A stretch of 28,238 nucleotides of DNA from the NCBI GenBank assembly GCA_964613745.1, contig CAZTJA010000032.1, forward strand, positions 1-28,238, in the 5' to 3' direction. Position 1 is the first letter of the stretch; each line of letters starts with the position of its first letter. The stretch comes from CAZTJA01 sp964613745 (GTDB taxonomy: Bacteria; Desulfobacterota; Desulfomonilia; Desulfomonilales; Desulfomonilaceae). Below the pieces are notes generated by a model. It made no database searches. It was not told the origin of the DNA and saw nothing but the letters and a program-made list of their open reading frames with translations. The position numbers and the translations under genes are program-made. Positions 15,027 through 21,788 of the stretch are shown in pieces.

Positions 15027-15280
15027 GCATTAAATGAATATATATGGCTATTTATAATAAAAACCTAGAAATAGTATTAGCTATAGAATTAATAAACAGG
15101 CACATATACATGAAATCACTACCATCTATCAAATAGACGATGCGCGTAATCAAGAGCGGCGAGATCTTTGAACCATCGACCTTATTGACGATATGGAACA
15201 ATTTGGAGACGATAGAAGCCTAAGAGTAAAACCGGATGGTCTCGATGCGGTACGATTGGCTGAAAAGAGCGGAGATTCTC

Positions 15281-15745
15281 ATGTGCGCTTCTAGAGCCGA
15301 AACAAAGAAGATAGTATCAAAACCACCGGACTTAATGTCCGATGATCGGGTTTTCCTGGCGTGGCAGCGTAGTCACATGGCCAACGAGAGAACATTTCTC
15401 GCCTGGGCCAGAACGAGCATTTCTCTTCTTGCATTCGGATTCGTCATCGAGCGTTTTGATTTGTTTTTAAAACACATCTTGCCGCTCACCTCCATTTCAG
15501 ACCAGTCCATTCACGGAAGCGGGCATATCATTTACCTGAGCTTATTTTCTTTCTTCTTGGCAGGAGTTGCAATTTTGTTTTCCGGACTGCGTTTCTTAAG
15601 TATGAGAAGGCATATAAATAAGGGCGAAGCAGTCTTTTCAGTGGTTCCCGACGTACTGGTAGTGTTGTCCGTCGTTGTTATTATTGTAATAGCGATTGCT
15701 CTTTCTCTGCCCGGAGTGCAAGGAGTAGGGCTATTGTGCAAGTAA
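15281..15745 (+). CDS. DUF202 (YidH-like) membrane protein
   Basis: About 154 residues. The N-terminal polar part contains the DUF202 signature FLAWQRSHMANERTFLAWARTSISLLAFGFVIERF, followed by three membrane helices (that segment, LSLFSFFLAGVAILFSGLRF and VLVVLSVVVIIVIAIALSL). DUF202 is the domain of YidH-type proteins and of the VTC membrane part; bacterial functions are unassigned. The start is uncertain: ATG 15281 has CGGAG six bases upstream and is chosen; ATG 15236 and 15245 would add up to 15 residues, and ATG 15335 would trim to the conserved domain. Confidence 0.85.
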   Translation: MCASRAETKKIVSKPPDLMSDDRVFLAWQRSHMANERTFLAWARTSISLLAFGFVIERFDLFLKHILPLTSISDQSIHGSGHIIYLSLFSFFLAGVAILFSGLRFLSMRRHINKGEAVFSVVPDVLVVLSVVVIIVIAIALSLPGVQGVGLLCK

Positions 15746-15760
15746 TACCTCATTTATGTT

Positions 15761-15789
15761 TTGATTAATTCCGGTCATTTTGATATAAT
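15761..15789 (+). promoter_or_regulatory. sigma70-type promoter of Lys-rich exported protein gene
   Basis: TTGATT (15761-15766), 17-base spacer, TATAAT (15784-15789, perfect). Start near 15796, about 28 bases before the ATG at 15824. One of the clearest promoters in the window. Confidence 0.7.
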
Positions 15790-15823
15790 TACCTGAAAAC
15801 ACTCATTACATGGAGTCCCAAAG

Positions 15824-16168
15824 ATGTCGAGATTTATCGTTCTCGTACTGCTTCTCGCGTTTTGTGCGCTCGTGTCCTTACCCGGCAACACATTTGCCGG
15901 ATCATCGGACAGCCCACAACACAAATTGAAGGAGCCGAAGAAAGGTCCCAGTGAAGGATTGGCGGCGATTCTCAAAACTGCCTACAAGAAGACATCCGAT
16001 TCGGGGATCAACACAAAACAGAAGAGCCAGAAAGTGAAGTCGGCTTCTTACAAGAACAAAAGTTCAAAGTTCAGCAGCTCTAAGTTGAAAAAGAAATCCG
16101 GCTATACGAAGACCAAGAGCTACAAGAAGGTGAACAAGAAGAAATCACATTCGGCACGTGCTCTCTAA
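15824..16168 (+). CDS. exported Lys/Ser-rich small basic protein
   Basis: A 114-residue protein. Residues 1-25 are a signal peptide (MSRFIVLVLLLAFCALVSLPGNTFA). The mature part is one-third Lys with many Ser, Tyr and Thr and no Cys; repeats of the type SKxKKKSGYTKTKSYKK are visible from residue 70. Such a chain should be disordered and strongly cationic, suited to binding polyanions (LPS, DNA, polysaccharide) in the envelope. No family recognised. It has its own strong promoter and a terminator, so it is a single-gene unit. Its Lys-rich tail recalls that of the small Sec protein (AKSAKPKSAPKTK), which may reflect composition only. Confidence 0.75.
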   Translation: MSRFIVLVLLLAFCALVSLPGNTFAGSSDSPQHKLKEPKKGPSEGLAAILKTAYKKTSDSGINTKQKSQKVKSASYKNKSSKFSSSKLKKKSGYTKTKSYKKVNKKKSHSARAL

Positions 16169-16261
16169 TTCAGAGCATCTTAGACAAGAAGGTATAAGGG
16201 ACGGATTCGGCAGATGGGGATCTTGAGAGGGGACTCCGAATTCGTTGGGAGGGGTTATCTG

Positions 16262-16293
16262 AATGCGGATCGATCAATTCGGTCCGCATTTTG
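16262..16293 (+). terminator. intrinsic terminator between Lys-rich protein and trpD-like genes
   Basis: AATGCGGATCGA (16262-16273) pairs with TCGGTCCGCATT (16279-16290) over 12 bp with one G-T pair, a 5-base loop, then TTTTG. It sits between converging genes; the mirror-image A/T flank is short, so it works best for the plus strand. Confidence 0.7.
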
Positions 16294-16309
16294 TCGTTTC
16301 AACGAGATT

Positions 16310-17392
16310 CTATTTCATACCCGAGCATGCTCCGCCTTGATACTCCTGCAATTTAGACAGTTTCTCTAAAGCTCGTCCGGTTGCAAGGGCCTGCTTAGCC
16401 ATTTCCATGCCCGCTTTGTAATTATCGACCATACCCGAAATGTATAGTGCAGCTGAAGCATTCATACAGAAGAAATCAGCAATCGGAGTGTCATATTGCC
16501 CGCTCAGACAATCGAGAATAGCTCGGGCATTCCCGTGAGCAGTGGTCTTGCTCGCCACGAGATCAAAATCCAGGGGCTTGATTCCGAAATCTTCCGGTGA
16601 AACCTCATACGTTTCGATCTTTCCGTCTTTGAGCTGCACGACGCGGGTTTTTCCCGAAGGGGAGTACTCATCCATTCCCTTCGACTGATCGAGTCCATCC
16701 ACCATACCGTACGGTGAAACAGCTCCAACCATTCCAATTTCTTTGAGAACATCAATCAATTGATCACACACATGAGGAGAGTAAGCACCAATAACAATGA
16801 AGTTGTTCTGCTCACATGGTCTCGTCAGCGGACCGATGATGTTGAATGCAGACGTGAACCGCATTGACATGATGAGCCTTGCCCATCCGGATTTTAGAAA
16901 AGCCTCCCCGGGAAGATAACAGATGCCGTGATCCTCAAGGCATTTTTCTGCGCAAGAAAGTGGGGCATTCAGATCCACTCCCAGAATTTCCAAGATGTCG
17001 GAAGCTCCGGAAACCCCAGTTACAAGGCGAGCTCCCTTCTTGGCTACAGGTAACCCGCAGGCCGCTGCAATCAAAGAAGCCGGAGTAGAAACATTGATCG
17101 TTTTCAGAGAATCCGAGCCGGTGCCTACTATGTCACAGACCGGCCCTGTTCTTTTCGTGTTGATTTTTGCGGTGTCATACTTGTGAAGTGCATCCCAGGC
17201 ACCGGAAAGCTCTTCAGTTGTGGGACCCCTGGCAATGTGTGCCATGAGAAATGCCCCTTGCTGAAGTTCCGGCTGTTCATTCAGTATGACTTGTCTATAC
17301 GCCTCCGCCGTTTCGGATCGAGTTAGAGTTTCCCCTGCTGCAACGGCACATATGATTTTTCCAAAACTACGCAGTTCCGTTTCAGTGGCCAT
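16310..17392 (-). CDS. trpD: anthranilate phosphoribosyltransferase family protein (TrpD-like, divergent)
   Basis: A 360-residue member of the TrpD / nucleoside-phosphorylase-III fold. The PRPP-binding glycine loop is DIVGTGSDSLKTINVST (residues 87-103), the FNIIGPLTRP block follows near residue 185, and a metal-binding DE pair lies in GMDEYSPSG. TrpD joins PRPP to anthranilate in tryptophan synthesis. Some canonical positions differ: KHGNR is KKGAR (residues 118-122) and the NP after GPL is RP, so the aromatic substrate could be another. No other trp gene is adjacent. ATG at 17392 follows AGGAG. Alternatives: a paralogue acting on a different aromatic or heterocyclic acid. Family firm, substrate open. 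Confidence 0.78.
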   Translation of the reverse strand: MATETELRSFGKIICAVAAGETLTRSETAEAYRQVILNEQPELQQGAFLMAHIARGPTTEELSGAWDALHKYDTAKINTKRTGPVCDIVGTGSDSLKTINVSTPASLIAAACGLPVAKKGARLVTGVSGASDILEILGVDLNAPLSCAEKCLEDHGICYLPGEAFLKSGWARLIMSMRFTSAFNIIGPLTRPCEQNNFIVIGAYSPHVCDQLIDVLKEIGMVGAVSPYGMVDGLDQSKGMDEYSPSGKTRVVQLKDGKIETYEVSPEDFGIKPLDFDLVASKTTAHGNARAILDCLSGQYDTPIADFFCMNASAALYISGMVDNYKAGMEMAKQALATGRALEKLSKLQEYQGGACSGMK

Positions 17393-17582
17393 ACGCTCCT
17401 GTTCCTTTCATATTTCATGAACTCTCAAAGAGAGTGCGATGACTCCATCGTGTACTTACGAATTACATTTTTGAATGTTGATCGGAGGTTAATTCGGATT
17501 GAATCAATTGAAGAGATCGGGCCGGGTTGCAATTGCAAGGACAAGAGCCTCTGGTAGTCAAAGGCTCCCGTCTGAGTGAAAT

Positions 17583-18068
17583 TTATTTATGCGTTCGTTC
17601 ACATACGGATGAGCAAAAGGGAGCTTCCTCGGGGTCGTTCACGTCACATACGGGACATGAACATACTTCAGGTCCGTCCTGGTGCTTTTCTCCTTGTGAT
17701 CCCTTTTGTTTGGCATAGTAATCTTCGATTGCTCTATGCAGGGCATCCGCACCGAGATTCGAACAGTGGTGCTTCTTCTTCGGGAGTCCATCCAACGCCT
17801 CGATAACGGATTTATTGCTGATCTGAAGTGCTTCTTCCAAGGTTTTTCCCATGGCCATTTCACTGACCATACTGGAAACCGCAATTGCTGCACCGCAACC
17901 GAAAGTCTTAAATTTAACATCTTCTAAACGGTCGTTCTTAACCTTGATATAAAAAGCCATGATGTCACCGCAAGCGGGATTTCCTACTTCCCCGACTCCA
18001 TCGGCATCTTCGATTTCACCCACATTGCGGGGATTCTTGAAATGGTCCATGACTACATCGCTATACAT
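17583..18068 (-). CDS. nifU: NifU/IscU-type Fe-S cluster scaffold with extra C-terminal Cys cluster
   Basis: Residues 1-122 are a complete scaffold domain: Cys33 and Asp35 (NPACGD), Cys58 (FGCG) and Cys102 (HHCSNL) hold the nascent cluster, with His100-His101 before the last Cys. IscU/NifU proteins receive sulfur from a cysteine desulfurase and pass 2Fe-2S or 4Fe-4S clusters to target proteins. Residues 123-161 are an unusual tail with CSCPVC (136-141) and FCSSVC (152-156), a possible zinc or extra Fe-S site; it is not the NifU C-terminal thioredoxin-like domain. ATG at 18068 starts 39 bases after the nifS stop, so both share a transcript. The name nifU follows common usage for stand-alone pairs; no nitrogenase genes are seen. 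Confidence 0.88.
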   Translation of the reverse strand: MYSDVVMDHFKNPRNVGEIEDADGVGEVGNPACGDIMAFYIKVKNDRLEDVKFKTFGCGAAIAVSSMVSEMAMGKTLEEALQISNKSVIEALDGLPKKKHHCSNLGADALHRAIEDYYAKQKGSQGEKHQDGPEVCSCPVCDVNDPEEAPFCSSVCERTHK

Positions 18069-18107
18069 AAAAACTACCCCCTGGCGGCTTCAGTATTTCT
18101 TTCCAAC

Positions 18108-19292
18108 CTAAACGGCGGTTTTGAGCTTACCTGTTTTCTTGTACAAGGGAGACATGTCCCTAAGTTTTTGAACGATAGGCGGTAAAATTTGTATCACATC
18201 CTGTACATCTTGTTCAGTGTTATCTCGGCCGAGAGTGAACAATAAAGATCCCTGAGCATTACCGGCATCGATACCCATGGCCAACATAACATGAGACACC
18301 TTGAGGGATCTGGATATACAAGCAGACCCGCTGGCGATTTTGACTCCTTCCATGTCTAGGAACAGGAGCATTGATTCTCCCTCAACGTAGCGCACGAGAA
18401 TGCTTACGTTTCCGGGCAAACGGTTTGTCGGGTGTCCTACGACGAAGACTTCATCAATGGTCTTGGGCAACTCACGAATAAGCGAATCTCGTAGAGGGAC
18501 TAAGTGGGCGATACGTGCTTCCATGTCGCGAACAGCGATTTCAGCAGCCTTACCCATGCCGACTATTCCGATAACGTTCTCCGTGCCGGCTCGAAAACCG
18601 CCTTCCTGAATACCGCCATCCAGGAGAGGAGAAATCTTTACGCCCTTTCGGATGTACAGGGCTCCCACTCCCTGTGGTCCGTAAAACGGGTTGGAAGCCA
18701 CAGACAGCAAATCTACCTTCATTTCATCAACGTTGACGGGTATGACCCCGGCCGTAGCCACAGCGTCCGTATGGAAAGGAATCCTATTCTTCCGAGCTAT
18801 TCTTCCGATCTCGGCAATAGGTTGTATGCTTCCGATTTCATTATTTGCATGCATTACGGAAATGAGAACGGTCTGCGGAGTGATGGCTCTTTCTACATCT
18901 TCGGGATCTACAATGCCGTATTTATCTACGGGAAGGCGCGTTACTTCGATGCCTTGTTTTTCCAATGCCTTTATTGCATGCATTATGGAAAAATGTTCTA
19001 CTGAAGAAGTAATGAGGTGATTTCCCCGTGATCTGTTTGCCTGAACAACGCCTTTTAATGCCCAGTTATTTGATTCCGTACCACCTGAAGTGAATACGAT
19101 TTCCTGTTCACGAGCGCCTATAAGTTGTGCAACGTTGCCGCGGGCTTCATCGATCGCTTCGGTAACTTCTTCTCCCAGGCTGTGCATACTGGATGGATTG
19201 CCGTATTTTTCCGTTAGAAACGGCATCATGGCTTCAACTACCTCCGGGAGAATTGGAGAAGCTGCCACATGATCCATATTGATTGTTCTCAT
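18108..19292 (-). CDS. nifS: NifS/IscS-type cysteine desulfurase family protein lacking the PLP lysine
   Basis: A 394-residue class-V aminotransferase-fold protein matching NifS/IscS throughout: FTSGGTESNN (67-76), VEHFS with His100, NNEIG (150-154), HTDAV with Asp176, RAGTEN (234-239) and the persulfide-loop Cys325 in SGSACISR. However the SxHK motif that carries the PLP Schiff-base lysine reads ASNPFYGP: Asn201-Pro202 stand in place of His-Lys, and the PLP-contacting Gln is Ala179. I checked these codons (AAC CCG; GCC). Archaeoglobus fulgidus IscS is a known homologue that lacks this lysine and still forms a complex with IscU. Here the protein may act as a persulfide/sulfide-accepting partner of NifU rather than as a desulfurase. 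ATG at 19292 has GAGGT six bases upstream; promoter at 19347-19375. Confidence 0.88.
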   Translation of the reverse strand: MRTINMDHVAASPILPEVVEAMMPFLTEKYGNPSSMHSLGEEVTEAIDEARGNVAQLIGAREQEIVFTSGGTESNNWALKGVVQANRSRGNHLITSSVEHFSIMHAIKALEKQGIEVTRLPVDKYGIVDPEDVERAITPQTVLISVMHANNEIGSIQPIAEIGRIARKNRIPFHTDAVATAGVIPVNVDEMKVDLLSVASNPFYGPQGVGALYIRKGVKISPLLDGGIQEGGFRAGTENVIGIVGMGKAAEIAVRDMEARIAHLVPLRDSLIRELPKTIDEVFVVGHPTNRLPGNVSILVRYVEGESMLLFLDMEGVKIASGSACISRSLKVSHVMLAMGIDAGNAQGSLLFTLGRDNTEQDVQDVIQILPPIVQKLRDMSPLYKKTGKLKTAV

Positions 19293-19346
19293 AACTGACC
19301 TCTAGTGCGACAACGGAATCTGGGATACAGGAGAATACTCGACTTT

Positions 19347-19375
19347 AACATAATGATTGAAGACATGCATGTCAA
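19347..19375 (-). promoter_or_regulatory. promoter of nifS-nifU operon
   Basis: Minus strand TTGACA (19375-19370, perfect), 17-base spacer, TATGTT (19352-19347). Start near 19340, about 48 bases before the nifS ATG. Confidence 0.65.
19362..19373. promoter_or_regulatory. palindrome GACATGCATGTC over the nifS -35 box
   Basis: A perfect 12-base palindrome overlapping the -35 hexamer and the first spacer bases. The position is that of a repressor operator. It does not resemble the IscR sites I know. The regulator is unknown. Confidence 0.4.
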
Positions 19376-19455
19376 CGACTCGCGTTTTACCTTGTTCGTG
19401 ATTTGACCGCATGATAAAGATATAATTATTCTAAATTATTCCGTGAGGTCTTAAG

Positions 19456-20034
19456 GTGGGTTTTAGCGGTTCCGCGGGAATTTCCAGAAAAGAAGCGCTA
19501 AGCTTAATAGAATCATATCTGGACACCGAGAACATGAAGAATCATTGTCTTGCCGCTGAAGCCATAATGCGGGATTTGGCGCCGAGATTCGGGGAGGATC
19601 CTGAAATTTGGGGTTTGATCGGTCTGCTCCACGATCTCGATTATAATGAAACGAGAGACTCAATGGAGTCCCACACTTTAGTGACCGAAAAAATCCTAAA
19701 GAACCGTGGAGTAAACGAATACATAACGGAAGCCATAAAATATCATAATGCTGAAAATCTCAGACTGGAACGCTCGCTTCCAGTCCATTTTGCACTGACC
19801 GCCGCTGAAACCATAACCGGAATGATTACCGCGGCTGCACTCGTCAATCCTGAAAAGAAAGTTTCCGTACTCAAGACAAAATCCATAAAAAAACGAATGA
19901 AAGCCAAAGAATTCGCTCGATCAGTCAATCGCGATCATATTCTCCTTTGTGAGCAAATAGACATTCCATTGGATGACTTTATAGCAATAAGCATTAATGC
20001 CATGAGCGGGATAAGCGACCAACTCGGACTGTAA
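19456..20034 (+). CDS. HD-superfamily metal-dependent phosphohydrolase-like protein
   Basis: A 192-residue protein with one HD domain: His30, the His59-Asp60 doublet (GLLHDLDYNE), His73 (MESHTLV) and His97 (IKYHNAE). The H...HD...H set binds one or two metal ions and cleaves phosphoester bonds in nucleotides or second messengers. The C-terminal half (KTKSIKKRMKAKEFARSVNRDHI) is basic and lacks a recognised domain. GTG at 19456 has GAGGT six bases upstream and is the best start. It is followed 27 bases later by the ankyrin protein gene, so the two are probably co-transcribed. Substrate not predictable. Confidence 0.82.
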   Translation: MGFSGSAGISRKEALSLIESYLDTENMKNHCLAAEAIMRDLAPRFGEDPEIWGLIGLLHDLDYNETRDSMESHTLVTEKILKNRGVNEYITEAIKYHNAENLRLERSLPVHFALTAAETITGMITAAALVNPEKKVSVLKTKSIKKRMKAKEFARSVNRDHILLCEQIDIPLDDFIAISINAMSGISDQLGL

Positions 20035-20061
20035 CTGAAATCGTGAACTTCGAGGGCTGAT

Positions 20062-21681
20062 ATGCCACTTTGCAAGGAATGCGGTAGCGACCTCACCTTT
20101 GATGGAAAACTATGCCCAAATTGTTCGATAAAATTAGATCGACTTCTTAGAACGCTGAATAGCGATTACAGAGATCAACTTGAATGGAATGGCGATACCG
20201 ATATCAGCGCCGACTATGTGGCGGAAAACAGGGATTTGCTTATATCAGCCGCTTGCGAAAAAGGCGATCTGGATTCGCTGAAGCTGCTCGTGCACTTCGG
20301 GGCGGATGTCAATGCGCCAAATTCACACGGCCTCACCCCGTTAATGACCGCCTGCGAATTGGGTAATTCGTCTGTCGTAAAGTTTCTGCTCAGCGAGGGT
20401 GCCGAAGTGAATGCCGTGAATCATTATGGACGTGGTACGGCATTGACCGTCGCCTCCGGGTGGTGTTCGTCGGATGATGAATCCTACGCGATCGCCCGAA
20501 TGCTGATCGATCAAGGTGCCGAAATTGATTGGCGCAGTGAAGATCTCAGTACCCCGCTCATAAGTGCCTGCGGAGAAGGCAAAGCATTAACGATGAAGCT
20601 CCTTGTCGAGCTTGGAGCGGACATAAACGCCCAGGACAACCAGGGTTACACTCCATTGCTGAAAGCTGCAGTGGAAGGACATGGTGACATAGTAGAGTAC
20701 CTTTGCGACTTGGGAGCCGACGTCAATGTAAAGGAAAAAAACGGTTGGGATGCTCTCATTTTAGCTGCCAGAGAAGGGCGCGATTCCGTAGTAAATGTTC
20801 TGCTTAAGAACGGCGTACCTGTTAACGAAAGAGATTACAACGGCTGGACGCCTCTTATGTGGGCCTGCTCAATGGGGCATTGTCTAACGGTGCGGATGCT
20901 TCTTGAATCCGGAGCGGACCCCAACGTGACGGATCACTATGGAGCAACTGCCCTGATGAAAGCAGCTCGGGGCGGGTACTATGAGTGTATTAAGCTCTTA
21001 GCGGAGCTGAAGGTGGATATGAATCCCGCCGATGATCGCGACCGCACGGCACTAATGCGGGCTGTCCTCAGCGGAGATCCTGAATCAGTGCGGGTCATCC
21101 TGGGTCATGGCGGTAATCCGAGATTCGGGGATGAAGACGGGTACACGGCACTCATGATGGCCGTGATGAAAGGATTTGATAAAATAGTCGAAATGTTGCT
21201 CAACCATGGGGCCGATCCGGATTCTGAGGAAGAATACGGCAGAACGGCTTTAATGATTGCGTGTGCCGAGCAAAGACTTAAATCGGCGAAGCTTCTCATA
21301 AATGATGGGGCTAGAATCAATGCATCCGATGAAAAGGGTAGGACTCCTTTGATGTGGGCGGTACTTGGCAAATCCGAAAACTATTTGCCGGGGAAAATGA
21401 GTCAAGGAAAGAAAGGAGTTCAATGGGACAGATCCGTTGGACTTGAATTGATTAAGTATCTCTTGGACTCGGGAGCCGATCCCAATTTATGTGATGTGGC
21501 AGGGAACACGCCACTTATTTCAGCAGCTCGGATTGGCTTTCTTGAAGCAGTCCATTTAATTCTGGACAGAGGAGTAAAATTCAATCATAAAAATGACTCG
21601 GGTTTGACGGCCTTGAACGTGGCGGAGCAATCCGCGCATCATGAAATCGTGCAAATCCTAAAGCGATTTGGAGCCGAATGA
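20062..21681 (+). CDS. ankyrin-repeat protein with N-terminal zinc ribbon
   Basis: A 539-residue cytoplasmic protein. Residues 4-21 hold a zinc-ribbon pair, Cys4-x2-Cys7 and Cys18-x2-Cys21 (LCKECGS...LCPNCS). After a linker, about 14 ankyrin repeats run from residue 57 to the end; most keep the G-x-TPL-x-AA and LLL-x-x-GAD-x-N consensus (for example GYTPLLKAAVEGHGDIVEYL). Repeats 3 and 12 carry insertions (SGWCSSDDESYA; GKMSQGKKGVQWDR). There is no signal peptide, so this is not an obvious secreted effector of the Bd-type; it is more likely an intracellular binding platform. ATG at 20062 follows GAGGG. Partner HD-domain gene lies immediately upstream. The binding target is unknown. Confidence 0.9.
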   Translation: MPLCKECGSDLTFDGKLCPNCSIKLDRLLRTLNSDYRDQLEWNGDTDISADYVAENRDLLISAACEKGDLDSLKLLVHFGADVNAPNSHGLTPLMTACELGNSSVVKFLLSEGAEVNAVNHYGRGTALTVASGWCSSDDESYAIARMLIDQGAEIDWRSEDLSTPLISACGEGKALTMKLLVELGADINAQDNQGYTPLLKAAVEGHGDIVEYLCDLGADVNVKEKNGWDALILAAREGRDSVVNVLLKNGVPVNERDYNGWTPLMWACSMGHCLTVRMLLESGADPNVTDHYGATALMKAARGGYYECIKLLAELKVDMNPADDRDRTALMRAVLSGDPESVRVILGHGGNPRFGDEDGYTALMMAVMKGFDKIVEMLLNHGADPDSEEEYGRTALMIACAEQRLKSAKLLINDGARINASDEKGRTPLMWAVLGKSENYLPGKMSQGKKGVQWDRSVGLELIKYLLDSGADPNLCDVAGNTPLISAARIGFLEAVHLILDRGVKFNHKNDSGLTALNVAEQSAHHEIVQILKRFGAE

Positions 21682-21708
21682 TCCTTATGCGATAAGTATC
21701 CGCAAGTG

Positions 21709-21737
21709 TTGACACTCATTGCCTTTACTGCTAAAAA
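21709..21737 (+). promoter_or_regulatory. candidate promoter of hdr operon
   Basis: TTGACA (21709-21714, perfect), 17-base spacer, TAAAAA (21732-21737). Start near 21744, about 45 bases before the hdrA ATG. Confidence 0.5.
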
Positions 21738-21788
21738 TAAGTACTCCATCGCTAATCCATAAATCTATCTCTGGAAGGTGAAAATCCA

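Noticed and set aside
17545..17567. GAGCCT/AGGCTC hairpin as terminator of nifS-nifU
   Set aside because: Six-base stem with an 11-base loop and only TTGTCC after it on the minus strand; too weak to claim.
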